64,000 nt of DNA from an uncultured Lachnospiraceae bacterium (lineage in GTDB: Bacteria; Bacillota; Clostridia; Lachnospirales; Lachnospiraceae): the NCBI GenBank assembly GCA_910587305.1, contig CAJUKV010000005.1:1-64000 (forward strand), read 5' to 3'. A program made the position numbers and the translations under genes. Shown here in pieces: positions 17,282 to 26,167 of the stretch; the stretch's first letter is position 1; every line of letters starts with the position of its first letter. The notes under the pieces are model-generated. The model did no database searches, was not told the origin of the DNA, and saw nothing but the letters and a program-made list of their open reading frames with translations.

Positions 17282-17896
17282 ATGCAAAAGATTGTTTTTG
17301 CTACGGGCAATGCAGGTAAGATGAAAGAAATCAGGGAAATTTTATCAGATCTCAGGATAAAGGGCGAGCCGGTGGAAATTGTTTCCATGAAGGAAGCCGG
17401 CGTGAGTGCGGAGATAGAAGAAAATGGAACGAACTTTGAGGAAAATGCTCTCATCAAAGCAAGGGCCGTTGCCGCCGGGATAAAAGGCGCTATTGTGCTT
17501 GCGGATGACTCAGGCCTGGAGGTAGATTATTTAAATAAGGAGCCGGGAATTTATTCAGCCAGGTATATGGGGGAGGATACCTCTTATCATGTGAAAAATG
17601 CCAATCTGATAGAACGGCTTAAGGACGTGCCGGATGAGCGGCGGACAGCCAGATTTGTTTGCGCCATTGCCTGTGTTCTTCCGGACGGCCATCATTTTAT
17701 ACGGACTGCGGCCATAGAGGGTAGAATTGGCTATGAAGAAAAAGGGGAAAATGGCTTTGGATATGATCCCATTTTTGTGGTGCCATCCTATCAAAAAAGT
17801 GCGGCGGAATTGACCCCGGAGGAGAAAAATGCAATCAGCCACAGAGGAAAAGCACTGCGGGCAATGCGGGAGTGCCTTGCGAATTACTATCAATAG
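17282..17896 (+). CDS. rdgB: RdgB/HAM1 family XTP/dITP pyrophosphatase
   Basis: Hydrolyses non-canonical purine triphosphates (XTP, dITP, ITP) to monophosphates and pyrophosphate, cleaning the nucleotide pool. The signature FATGNAGKMKEI is at residues 5-16; LADDSGLEVDYL (metal and base-binding), GFGYDPIFVVP and SHRGKALR follow in the expected order. 204 aa, usual length. ATG 17282 is preceded by GGGAGGATTAGT, part of leader element II. The phosphodiesterase gene follows 109 bp later; this pair is commonly neighbours in Clostridia. Confidence 0.96.
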   Translation: MQKIVFATGNAGKMKEIREILSDLRIKGEPVEIVSMKEAGVSAEIEENGTNFEENALIKARAVAAGIKGAIVLADDSGLEVDYLNKEPGIYSARYMGEDTSYHVKNANLIERLKDVPDERRTARFVCAIACVLPDGHHFIRTAAIEGRIGYEEKGENGFGYDPIFVVPSYQKSAAELTPEEKNAISHRGKALRAMRECLANYYQ

Positions 17897-17915
17897 ACAA
17901 AATAAGTTTTTCAAA

Positions 17916-17991
17916 CCACAAATTTGTGCTTGCATACAGGATGCTTAGCATGCCTATAATTTGTGTGCTGTCGGTAGGGATGGGGATTAAG
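17916..17991 (+). repeat. Possible leader element II, copy with inserted hairpin (before the phosphodiesterase)
   Basis: Begins ACCACAAATTTGTGCTTGC, has an inserted hairpin (GCATACAGGATGC and GCATGCC nearby), then AATTTGTGTGCTGTCGG and a degenerate ATGGGGATTAAG before ATG. Similarity to L1-L3 is clear at both ends and absent in the middle. Confidence 0.5.
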
Positions 17992-18005
17992 ATGGAGAAA
18001 CGTAT

Positions 18006-18485
18006 ATGAAGGTGCTGATTGTCAGCGACACGCATCGGAGAAATGATAATTACATAAAGGTGCTTGAGAGGGTGGCGCCGGTGGATATGGTAATTCACTG
18101 CGGCGATATTGAAGGCAGCGAATACCTGATTGCGGAGAGCGCAGGGTGTCCTGTTCAGATGGTCACGGGAAACAATGACTTTTTTTCAGACCTTCCAAGA
18201 GAAAAAGAATTTCAAATCGGCCATTACAAGGTTTGGCTCACCCATGGGCATAACTACTATGTGTCGATGGGCAACGAGACCATCAAGCAGGAAGCCAGGA
18301 TGCGCGGGGTAGACATTGTCATGTACGGGCATACCCATAAGCCGGTGGTGGAGATAGAAGGAGACCTTATCGCCGTCAATCCGGGCAGCCTTACCTATCC
18401 GCGTCAGGAGGGGCGCAGACCTTCCTTTCTTATTATGGACCTGGACAGGAAGGGGAAGGCACATTTTACAATTAATTATCTATAA
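18006..18485 (+). CDS. YfcE/MJ0936-family metallophosphodiesterase
   Basis: A small (159 aa) calcineurin-like phosphodiesterase. The metal-binding motifs are in order: SDTHRR (residues 6-11), CGDIEG (about 32-37), GNNDFF (about 54-59), THGHNYY (about 74-80) and GHTHKP (about 102-107). The start follows GGAGAAACGTAT. Downstream of rdgB, a common clostridial arrangement. The natural substrate of this family is often unknown; cyclic nucleotides and phosphodiesters are hydrolysed in vitro. Confidence 0.93.
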   Translation: MKVLIVSDTHRRNDNYIKVLERVAPVDMVIHCGDIEGSEYLIAESAGCPVQMVTGNNDFFSDLPREKEFQIGHYKVWLTHGHNYYVSMGNETIKQEARMRGVDIVMYGHTHKPVVEIEGDLIAVNPGSLTYPRQEGRRPSFLIMDLDRKGKAHFTINYL

Positions 18486-18503
18486 ATCTTCCAGGCTCAA
18501 AGC

Positions 18504-18536
18504 AATAGGCTGTCCTACTTTGTAAGACAGCCTATT
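18504..18536. terminator. Hairpin between convergent genes
   Basis: AATAGGCTGTC and GACAGCCTATT are a perfect 11-bp stem around an 11-nt loop, between the ends of the phosphodiesterase (plus) and glgD (minus). There is no clear T-run. Confidence 0.6.
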
Positions 18537-18585
18537 ACTATATAGATATCAAGTTTGGAAGTAAACTTCCAAATTCTTTATCGGT

Positions 18586-18629
18586 AGCAGTACCGCAAGC
18601 AGGGCTTGCGGTATGCAAGGGGTATAAAA
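18586..18629 (+). repeat. Leader element III, orphan copy P1
   Basis: GCAGTACCGCAAGC and the facing GCTTGCGGTATGC form a hairpin, followed by AAGGGGTATAAAA and ATG. The same layout precedes real genes at 30359 and 46208, but here no gene follows on the plus strand: the 30-codon frame that starts at 18630 runs antisense into the end of glgD. Confidence 0.7.
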
Positions 18630-18645
18630 ATGGAAGATCATATAA

Positions 18646-19788
18646 TTAAACTTCCTGATATTTGGAAATATAAACGGGATGCGTATCTGTCCCCTTCATA
18701 TCCTTTCCGGCTGAAATTTTAACATTCTTATCTGTGATGAGGTATTCAATTTCAGCGCCTGGTTCCACAACAGTATCCTGCATTAAGATACAATTTTTTA
18801 CTTTAGCGCCTTTAGCAATTTTTACGCCACGGAAGATAACGCTGTTTTCCACTTCTCCTTCAATGACGCAACCGTCGGCTACCATTACGTTTTGGATTTT
18901 GGAATCCTGAATATAGCGGGTAGGGTTGTCGTCACGGATCTTGGTATAAATTGGATTGCCTGAGAAAAGGGAATCCAGATTATAATCGTCTAAAAGCTTC
19001 ATATTCTCATCAAAGTAGCTCTTTACATCACAAATACGCGCAATATATTTGTCATATTTATAGGCTTGTACGTTCAGCTTATTGATATGGGGAAGCAAAA
19101 TATCGCGCTCAAAATATTCTTTTCCGTGCACGAAAGCTGTGTTAACCAGGTCAATTAACAGCTCACGGTCAAGGAGATAAATATTCATGGAGCAGTTTTG
19201 GATGCCTTCCTTCTTGGAGTTTACATAAAGCCTTGTGATGCGGCCATCTTCAATATCAAAAGTATAATAAAGAGTTGGATCGGTACCGGGAGCCTTTAAA
19301 AGGCTTGCAGGGATCTCCTGGGTGTTATAAGCAACGGTAACATCTGCTCCGCTGTCTATATGGGCCTGTATCATAGCGTTGAAATCAAAGTTGACTACGA
19401 TATTTGTATCCGCAAGGACAACATATTTTTCTTTTTGATCCTTTAAGAAGGTCAAAATGCTGGCAAGACCGACCACACGTCCCGTAAAGCGTTTGGACTC
19501 CTTTTCCGCGTAAGGAGGGAAAATATTTAATCCGCCGTTTTTGCGGACAAGATCCCATTCACGACCGGAATCAAGGTGATCCATCAGGGAGTGATAGTTG
19601 TTGTTTACCATAACGGAAATGTTGTCAATGCCGCAGTTTGCCATACTGGATAAGATAAAGTCGATAAGGCGGTAACGGCTGGCAAAGGGAATGGAAGCCA
19701 TCAACCGCACATTAACCAGTTCCGGAATCAGCGTATCATAACTGTTGGGGAAAATGACACCAAGTGCACTCGTATTTGAATTCATCAT
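18646..19788 (-). CDS. glgD: Glucose-1-phosphate adenylyltransferase subunit GlgD
   Basis: The regulatory partner of GlgC in Firmicute ADP-glucose synthesis for glycogen. 380 aa with a nucleotidyl-transferase fold and a C-terminal left-handed beta-helix (repeats near NVMVADGCVIEGEVENSVIF). The N-terminal GGxGxRL nucleotide loop of active enzymes is absent (ALGVIFPNSYDTLIPEL instead), as expected for GlgD. Its ATG overlaps the stop of glgC (ATGATG/TGA at 19785-19788), which means tight translational coupling. Confidence 0.95.
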   Translation of the reverse strand: MMNSNTSALGVIFPNSYDTLIPELVNVRLMASIPFASRYRLIDFILSSMANCGIDNISVMVNNNYHSLMDHLDSGREWDLVRKNGGLNIFPPYAEKESKRFTGRVVGLASILTFLKDQKEKYVVLADTNIVVNFDFNAMIQAHIDSGADVTVAYNTQEIPASLLKAPGTDPTLYYTFDIEDGRITRLYVNSKKEGIQNCSMNIYLLDRELLIDLVNTAFVHGKEYFERDILLPHINKLNVQAYKYDKYIARICDVKSYFDENMKLLDDYNLDSLFSGNPIYTKIRDDNPTRYIQDSKIQNVMVADGCVIEGEVENSVIFRGVKIAKGAKVKNCILMQDTVVEPGAEIEYLITDKNVKISAGKDMKGTDTHPVYISKYQEV

Positions 19789-20990
19789 TGCTCTTCACCA
19801 CCTTCTACATTTTTATTTACCATAGCGTCAGGACCGATTATGGCGTTTGCGCCAATTGTGATACCTGCGCCAACGGTTGCAACACCGTTATTATCACCGG
19901 AAGGCATTGCCCCCACAACGGCGTTCTCGCCGATGGTTACATTCTCAGCTACAATACAGTGCTTTACTACGGCGCCGCGTTTGATAACGGAACCGCCCAT
20001 AATAACGGCGTCCTCGATAACGGCGTCTTCGTCCACTCTGACCCCTGCGAACAGGATAGAATGCTTTACGTTGCCCTTGATGCGGCATCCGTCAGTGATC
20101 ATGGAGTTTTCCACTACGGCGCCTGCGTTGATTTTATGGCCGGGCATACCGCTGTTGCGGCTGTAAATCTTCCAGTCCTCATCAAACAGGTTGATTCCGC
20201 TGTGCTCAGGGTCAAGAACTTCCATATTTGCTTCCCACAGGGAGGCAATGGTTCCCACATCCTTCCAGTATCCGCTGAAGTGATAAGCGTACATCCTGCG
20301 CCTGTCCCGTAAAAGGTTGGGGATGATATTATTACCAAAGTCATTTGCAGATTTGGGATCGGCCTCGTCCTCTTCCAGATACTGTTTTAAGATATCCCAG
20401 TTAAAGATGTAGATACCCATGGATGCCAGGTTGGATTTGGGATTCTTGGGTTTTTCCTGGAACTCGGTGATCTTGTCGTTTTCATCCGCTACCATCAGGC
20501 CGAAACGGGGAGCTTCTTCCCAGGGAACCTCCATAACGGCCACACTGAATTCTGCGTCCTTTTCCTTATGGAATTTCAGGAAGTCGCTGTAGTCCTGCTT
20601 GCAGATCTGGTCGCCGGAGAGAATGATAACATATTTCGGATCGTAGCGTTCAATGAACGAAATGTTCTGATAAATCGCGTTTGCCGTGCCTTTGTACCAG
20701 TCCGAACCGTTTGCCTTCTGGTAGGGAGGCAGCACATGCACGCCGCCGTAGAGACGGTCCAGATCCCAGGGCTGGCCGTTTCCTATGTACTCATTCAGTA
20801 CCAGAGGCTGATACTGGGTCAAAATACCTACAGTATCAATTCCTGAATTGACGCAATTTGACAGCGGAAAATCAATGATGCGATATTTACCGCCAAATGG
20901 TACTGCTGGTTTTGCAAGCTTCTCGGTTAAAGCATAGAGACGGGATCCCTGACCACCGGCAAGAAGCATTGCAATCATTTCTTTTGCCAT
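19785..20990 (-). CDS. glgC: Glucose-1-phosphate adenylyltransferase GlgC
   Basis: Catalytic subunit: ATP plus glucose-1-phosphate to ADP-glucose and pyrophosphate, the first committed step of glycogen synthesis. 401 aa. The nucleotide loop LLAGGQGSRLYALT is at residues 9-22, followed by AKPAVPFGGKYRIIDF, the catalytic-site LSGDQICKQDY (commonly SGDHIYKMDY, so two substitutions here), and FQEKPKNPKS. The C-terminal beta-helix is complete. The gene starts after AGGAGGATAATGTT and forms an operon with glgD. No other glg genes are in the window. Confidence 0.96.
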   Translation of the reverse strand: MAKEMIAMLLAGGQGSRLYALTEKLAKPAVPFGGKYRIIDFPLSNCVNSGIDTVGILTQYQPLVLNEYIGNGQPWDLDRLYGGVHVLPPYQKANGSDWYKGTANAIYQNISFIERYDPKYVIILSGDQICKQDYSDFLKFHKEKDAEFSVAVMEVPWEEAPRFGLMVADENDKITEFQEKPKNPKSNLASMGIYIFNWDILKQYLEEDEADPKSANDFGNNIIPNLLRDRRRMYAYHFSGYWKDVGTIASLWEANMEVLDPEHSGINLFDEDWKIYSRNSGMPGHKINAGAVVENSMITDGCRIKGNVKHSILFAGVRVDEDAVIEDAVIMGGSVIKRGAVVKHCIVAENVTIGENAVVGAMPSGDNNGVATVGAGITIGANAIIGPDAMVNKNVEGGEEQ

Positions 20991-21367
20991 AACATTATCC
21001 TCCTATTTTATTGCCTTATGAAGAAATTATACATCATTATGCCGATAAATGATAGGTTTTTAACAAAAAAAATGGAAAAAGATACAATTATTTCTCTGAA
21101 AAAATAAAAATTTTTGTCCAGTTTGGAAGAAGATTTGAAAACAGGGCCTTTTTTGGCTATAGTTGATTGGGGAAAATAACCATTACGGCGAGGCGTGTTA
21201 TGGAAATAAAGATCGCATTCGTAATTTTTAGCGGTAATTGCGGATTTTGTGGATAATAGAGTTAACGGCTATGTAAAGGTAATGGTTTAACTTGCATTCG
21301 CGCTGCTTTTCCTGTAGACTGTTTTATATATATAAATATGTGCGCTCATCCCAATTTATGGGCTGTA
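20991..21367. other. Gene-free region between glgC and the GH32 gene
   Basis: 377 bp, A/T-rich. The minus strand carries TATAAT (21031-21026), a possible -10 box for glgC without a good -35. The plus strand carries TAGACTGTTTTATATATA near 21315, a possible promoter for the GH32 gene. No reading frame with a ribosome site was found. Confidence 0.5.
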
Positions 21368-21503
21368 GTGTGAAGAAAAGTTCTAAGGCGTCAAAAAACG
21401 CCGCCTAAGAACAATTAAAACTTCACACTCAGAATAATGCCTTGAAAAACAGGCATTCTCCCCACATATTTGTGCTGCCGCAGAGCGGCAACATGGGGGG
21501 TAG
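21368..21503 (+). repeat. Interspersed element I, copy B
   Basis: All three hairpins are present: GTGTGAAG...CTTCACAC with inner GTTCTAAGGCG / CGCCGCCTAAGAAC; AATGCCT / AGGCATT; and TGCCGCAGAGCGGCA followed by ACATGGGGGG. It lies about 95 bp before the GH32 start, so it would be in that gene's 5' leader. Confidence 0.88.
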
Positions 21504-21599
21504 CAAAAATGGGAAATTATGAAAAAAATTTTTCATATACAAATATGTGCTTGAGGGTATATATTTGCGGACCGAGTAGAAAGGAGCATGGTTATTCAT

Positions 21600-23087
21600 A
21601 TGACAAGTCAGACACTGCGCGAAGCGCGTACATACGAGGAAGCCTCGGAAAAATTTATCAAAAAAGAAGACCGGCCGGATTTTCATCTGTCCACACGGAC
21701 GGGATGGTTAAACGACCCCAACGGATTTTCTTATTACAAAGGGGAATATCATATGTTTTATCAGTATCACCCTTACGATTCCCACTGGGGCCCCATGCAC
21801 TGGGGACATGCGGTGAGCAAGGATCTCCTTCACTGGGAGTATTTGCCTGCTGCTCTTGCGCCGGATGAGTATTATGACAGGGACGGATGCTTTTCGGGCA
21901 GCGCCATTGAGCTGCCGGACGGAAGACAGCTTTTGATGTACACGGGGGTGATCAAGGAAAGGCAGAAAAGCGGCGGCTTTTGCGAGGTGCAGACCCAGTG
22001 CCTGGCAGTTGGCGACGGCCGGGATTATGAGAAATATGAGAACAATCCGGTTTTGGATGAAAAGGATCTGCCGGAGGGCAGCAGCCGGTTTGACTTCCGG
22101 GATCCCAAGATGTGGAGAAAAGAGGACGGGACTTATTGCTGCGTGATAGGAAGCCGCCCGGCGGACGGCAGCGGGCAGATTTTGCTTTATACCAGTGAGG
22201 ACGGTTTTCACTGGCGCTTTAAGAAGATACTGGTTTCCAACAACAACCGTTTTGGGAAAATGTGGGAATGCCCGGACTTTTTTATGCTGGACGGAAAAGC
22301 GGTGCTGCTGACCAGTCCTCAGGATATGCTTCCTCAGGGCTTTGAATACCATAACGGAAACGGAACGTTGTGCCTGATAGGGGATTTCGACGAGGAGACG
22401 GACACCTTTACGGAGCAGCACAACCAGTCCATCGACTATGGCATTGATTTTTATGCGCCCCAGACGATTCTGACCCCGGACGGGCGCAGGGTGATGATTG
22501 GCTGGATGCAGAACTGGGATACCTGCGGCGGACATACTGATCAGGAGCATTTATGGTTTGGCCAGATGAGCCTGCCCAGAGAAATCTTCATCAAAAACGG
22601 AAGGCTTTATCAGAAGCCAATCCGCGAGCTGGAGGATATGAGAAGTGGAAGGGTGGAATACCAGTCCGTTCCGGTTGCGGGCACCGTTAACCTGGAAGGT
22701 ATAAAAGGGCGCAAGGTGGACATGGAGCTTAGCATATGGCCGGAGGACGAGAAAAATGTTTACCATAAGTTTTCCGTTCGGTTTGCCCAAAACGCCCAGT
22801 ATCAGACTTCCGTAAGCTTCAGGCCAAAAGAGAGCGTCCTTAAAATTGACAGGAAGTTCTCGGGCTCAAGGAGGGCGGTGATCCACCAGCGCAGAAGCAA
22901 GATAAAACATGAGAACGGCCGCCTGAAACTGAGGCTGATATTAGACCAGTTCAGCGCGGAGATATTTGTAAATGACGGCGAACAGGTTATGACGGCAACC
23001 ATGTATACGGAAAGAGCGGCGGACGGCATTTCTTTCTGCGCAGACGGGGAAGTCAGGATGGACGTTGTAAAGTATGATTTGATTTAA
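21600..23087 (+). CDS. GH32 beta-fructofuranosidase / sucrose(-6-phosphate) hydrolase
   Basis: Hydrolyses beta-D-fructofuranosides such as sucrose, sucrose-6-phosphate or short fructans; no signal peptide, so cytosolic. The catalytic motifs are complete: WLNDPNG with the nucleophile Asp near residue 39, FRDPKMW near 157, and MWECPDFF with the acid/base Glu near 220. A C-terminal beta-sandwich follows from about 340. 495 aa. AGGAG at 21582-21586 is too close to ATG 21588, so ATG 21600 (13 nt) is preferred, not firmly. No PTS or transporter is adjacent. Confidence 0.93.
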   Translation: MTSQTLREARTYEEASEKFIKKEDRPDFHLSTRTGWLNDPNGFSYYKGEYHMFYQYHPYDSHWGPMHWGHAVSKDLLHWEYLPAALAPDEYYDRDGCFSGSAIELPDGRQLLMYTGVIKERQKSGGFCEVQTQCLAVGDGRDYEKYENNPVLDEKDLPEGSSRFDFRDPKMWRKEDGTYCCVIGSRPADGSGQILLYTSEDGFHWRFKKILVSNNNRFGKMWECPDFFMLDGKAVLLTSPQDMLPQGFEYHNGNGTLCLIGDFDEETDTFTEQHNQSIDYGIDFYAPQTILTPDGRRVMIGWMQNWDTCGGHTDQEHLWFGQMSLPREIFIKNGRLYQKPIRELEDMRSGRVEYQSVPVAGTVNLEGIKGRKVDMELSIWPEDEKNVYHKFSVRFAQNAQYQTSVSFRPKESVLKIDRKFSGSRRAVIHQRRSKIKHENGRLKLRLILDQFSAEIFVNDGEQVMTATMYTERAADGISFCADGEVRMDVVKYDLI

Positions 23088-23143
23088 AGACCGGCGGAAG
23101 AATGAAAAATTGTCCCGGCGTCTGTTACATCTGAAAAATATTT

Positions 23144-23177
23144 GCAGGCAGGAATCTGAGGATTCCTGCCTGCTTTA
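23144..23177 (+). terminator. Terminator of the GH32 gene
   Basis: GCAGGCAGGAATC and GATTCCTGCCTGC are a perfect 13-bp stem with loop TGAG, followed by TTTAT. Confidence 0.92.
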
Positions 23178-23180
23178 TGT

Positions 23181-23229
23181 ACAGGCCCGTATACGGAAAT
23201 TTGCTGCCAAGGCAGTATACGGGCCGCGC
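23181..23229. repeat. Interspersed palindrome IV, copy 2
   Basis: Same 49-nt layout as 9878-9926, with arms GGCCCGTATAC and GTATACGGGCC. The C-to-T change in the left arm is matched by a G-to-A change in the right arm. It begins shortly after the T-run of the preceding terminator, as copy 1 does. The remaining sequence to 23472 shows no gene. Confidence 0.85.
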
Positions 23230-23472
23230 GGCGGGGGATGTCGCAAAACGGCAGACTCATCTTTCACGGGCCGGCTGCCCGTCAGCCCTTGGGTATCCTT
23301 TGATTTACATGGGTGTAAGTAATTATTCAGACTTCGGCTTTATAGTTACGCGTGTAATCAGCGCGATGTAAAAATTTGTAGCCGGATAAAGCAAAGTTTG
23401 ATACAATATATTAAGAATGTATAGAGAAGAATAACGAAATCTCCAACCAAGAGTTCAAGAATAGGGTTTGCA

Positions 23473-26043
23473 ATGAAAAAGAAGTCAGGAAAAAACATAA
23501 AAAGCTCTCTGCTTATTTCTATTATATTCGTTTTTTGTATTTTAGGGGCAATTGTATTTTCAGTGGCAAGAAAGACATCCTCAGAGATGTTTGATTCGGC
23601 GATTAACAACCTAAGGGACAGCCTTGGCCTGGTTAAAGGAACGATAGAGGCTGTCTTGATAAAAGAGGCGGAATTTCAGGATTTTATCGCCCGGGAAATT
23701 GCCGTTTCAGACGACCCTTATGAATTTATCCGTTCCTATAATACAAACCAGATGATTACCAGGATATCCCTGGTACCGGAGGGGGAAAGTGAAGGCATTT
23801 CCAATACGGGGGAAATATTTTCGGAAAGTACCCTGGATTTTTCCACAGGGAAAAAGGTTGGCGAACTGTTGATCACACAATCTTATCTGAATGATATGGG
23901 AACATGGGCCTATACCATGAAATGTCCTGTCATGAAGGACGATAAAAAAATTGCTACTTTGTATATCGAGTATATTTTTGACTCTTTTGAAATGATACTT
24001 CCGGATAATCTTTATGACGGGAAGGCTATGCTGTATATTATGGACAGTAAGAGCGAGCGGCTTATATTAAAGCCTACGGGGATGGGCGAGCGCGACGCCG
24101 GCCATCTGAATCTGACGGACTTTTACCGTGCCAACAATATCATGAAAGGAACCATTCAAAAAGAGGTTGCAAAAACCATAGGTGACGGAAACAATATCAT
24201 GTTTAAGCATGATATCCGTGGGAAAAGTTCTCTGATTTATATGTGGGCGGTAAACGGCGGGACGTTTTATATGATTGGATATGTGCCCATTGAAGCGATC
24301 CAGCAGGAAGGACGTTCCGTAAACCAGAGTATTTTTATCGTTGTGCTTGTGATGCTCATCGCCTTCTTCCTGTGCTGTGTTTTATATTATTTCAGTTGGA
24401 AACAGCAGGACGCAATACGAAAGGAGCAGGAAGCGGAGAGGGAGATTTATAACAAACAATTGGCGGATGCATTGCATGCGGCGCAGATTGCAAGCAATTC
24501 CAAGACAACATTTCTTTCAAATATGTCCCACGATATCCGCACGCCTATGAATGCCATCCTTGGATTTACCACTTTACTGTCCAAAGATGCTGATAATCCG
24601 GTTAAGGTAAGGGAATATACGAAAAAAATTACCGCATCAGGACAACACCTTTTAAGTCTTATCAATGATGTTTTGGACGTCTCTAAAATCGAGAGTGGAA
24701 AAATGGTGCTTACCATCGGGGAGTTTACATTAAATGACCTTGTCTCTTCGGTGGATGCAATTATCCGCCCGATGGCAAGGAAAAAGGAACAGAACGTCTA
24801 TGTTACGGTTATAGACATCAACCATGAATATTTGATTGGAGACGAGACCAGAATTAATCAGGTATTGATTAATCTTCTCTCAAATTCCGTAAAATATACC
24901 CCTGAGAAGGGAAATATATGGTTCCGTATTATCGGGCAGAAGCAGCGCTCCGCCCAGTATGAACACATTCGGATTGAGGTGGAGGACGACGGATACGGCA
25001 TGACGCCGGAATTCTTAAAGACCATTTTCGACGCGTTCACCAGAGCGGAAAACAGTACCACTAACAAGGTGCAGGGCGCCGGTCTGGGTATGGCGATTAC
25101 AAAAAATATTGTGGAACTGATGGGCGGGACAATTGATGTTTTCAGCGAAGTCGATAAGGGGACCCTTTTCAGGGTTGATTTGGAGCTGCGCATACCCACT
25201 GAGCAGGCGGATAGACAGTTTTGGCAGGACAGTGGGATTACCCGTATTCTGGCGGCGGATACCGACCCGGAAGTCTGCAGGAGCATCCATACGCTTATGT
25301 CGGGCACCGGTATATCCGTGGATACGGCCTTAAGCGGTCAAAAAGCTTTGGACATGGCCCGTCATTCAGGAGATGGAGGGCCAGGTTACCAGGCGGTCTT
25401 GCTGGATTTTAATCTGGCGGATATGGATGGCGGAGATATGATGAAAAAGCTCCGGGAGGTTATACCGGTCACGGTTCCGATTCTGCTGCTTACCTCCTGC
25501 GACGGTAAAGATGAACAAACCGAAGCCTCTCCGATGGAAAATGTGGGGTTCCTTGCGACGCCGTTTTTTGTATCCGCATTTAAGGAGGCTCTTATTAGCT
25601 TGCGGCCGGCGCAGGATAACAGTAAAACAAAGACAGAAGATGACAAAACCGTGATCAGCGGACTACATTTTCTTGTGGCGGAGGACAATGATATTAATGC
25701 GGAAATTCTGTCGGAGCTTTTGGATATGGAAGGCGCAGCCTGCGAAATAGAAGGAGATGGACAAAAGGTATTAGAAAGGTTTGAACGGGCGAGGGAAGGA
25801 GAATTTGACGCCATTTTGATGGATGTACAGATGCCGGTTATGAACGGTTACGAGGCCTCCCGGAAAATCCGTTCGCTAAACCGGCCTGATGCAAAGAGCA
25901 TACCGATTATTGCCATGACGGCAAACGCCTTTGCGGAAGATGTAAAGGATGCTTTAAACGCCGGCATGAACGCACATGTAGCAAAACCGATTGATATGGA
26001 TATATTAAAGAAAACCATTCGGGAATATATAACGACAAAATAA
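23473..26043 (+). CDS. Hybrid sensor histidine kinase with two receiver domains
   Basis: 856 aa membrane sensor. TM1 (about 13-33), an extracytoplasmic sensor of about 240 residues (Cache-like by size and position), TM2 (about 282-305), HisKA with His353 (NMSHDIRTPMNAI), HATPase (about 455-575; GLGMAITKN), then two receivers. The second is canonical (AEDND, Asp784 in ILMDVQMP, AKPID). The first keeps Asp645 (LLDFN) but has Thr in place of the conserved Lys (FLATPF), so it may not switch normally. The start at 23473 has a weak ribosome site. A solute-binding lipoprotein gene follows 124 bp later, which suggests a periplasmic-type ligand presenter for this sensor. Confidence 0.92.
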   Translation: MKKKSGKNIKSSLLISIIFVFCILGAIVFSVARKTSSEMFDSAINNLRDSLGLVKGTIEAVLIKEAEFQDFIAREIAVSDDPYEFIRSYNTNQMITRISLVPEGESEGISNTGEIFSESTLDFSTGKKVGELLITQSYLNDMGTWAYTMKCPVMKDDKKIATLYIEYIFDSFEMILPDNLYDGKAMLYIMDSKSERLILKPTGMGERDAGHLNLTDFYRANNIMKGTIQKEVAKTIGDGNNIMFKHDIRGKSSLIYMWAVNGGTFYMIGYVPIEAIQQEGRSVNQSIFIVVLVMLIAFFLCCVLYYFSWKQQDAIRKEQEAEREIYNKQLADALHAAQIASNSKTTFLSNMSHDIRTPMNAILGFTTLLSKDADNPVKVREYTKKITASGQHLLSLINDVLDVSKIESGKMVLTIGEFTLNDLVSSVDAIIRPMARKKEQNVYVTVIDINHEYLIGDETRINQVLINLLSNSVKYTPEKGNIWFRIIGQKQRSAQYEHIRIEVEDDGYGMTPEFLKTIFDAFTRAENSTTNKVQGAGLGMAITKNIVELMGGTIDVFSEVDKGTLFRVDLELRIPTEQADRQFWQDSGITRILAADTDPEVCRSIHTLMSGTGISVDTALSGQKALDMARHSGDGGPGYQAVLLDFNLADMDGGDMMKKLREVIPVTVPILLLTSCDGKDEQTEASPMENVGFLATPFFVSAFKEALISLRPAQDNSKTKTEDDKTVISGLHFLVAEDNDINAEILSELLDMEGAACEIEGDGQKVLERFERAREGEFDAILMDVQMPVMNGYEASRKIRSLNRPDAKSIPIIAMTANAFAEDVKDALNAGMNAHVAKPIDMDILKKTIREYITTK

Positions 26044-26111
26044 ATGCATGCTTTCAATCTTTGTCAGAGTCACATATAGGGAGGATCACTGTGAAAAATA
26101 AATTTTTGACA

Positions 26112-26167
26112 GACCAAATTTGTGCTGACGCCCAAATTTGCAGGTGTCGGCAGCATGGAGGATTATT
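26112..26167 (+). repeat. Leader element II, copy L2 (before the solute-binding lipoprotein)
   Basis: ACCAAATTTGTGCTGACGCC, then CAAATTTGCAGG, then GCATGGAGGATTATT directly followed by ATG 26168. It has the same order and spacing as L1 and L3. Confidence 0.78.

Noticed and set aside
17992..18009. Five-codon frame MEKRI overlapping the phosphodiesterase start
   Set aside because: Probably only the ribosome site GGAG read as codons; no evidence that it is translated.
18630..18722. 30-codon plus-strand frame behind leader element III (MEDHIIKLPDIWKYK...)
   Set aside because: It runs antisense into glgD, and its sequence is dictated by the glgD 3' end. The leader is kept as an orphan repeat instead.
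21708..22550. 280-codon minus-strand frame
   Set aside because: Opposite the GH32 gene, which has full catalytic motifs; no start signal and no recognisable domain.
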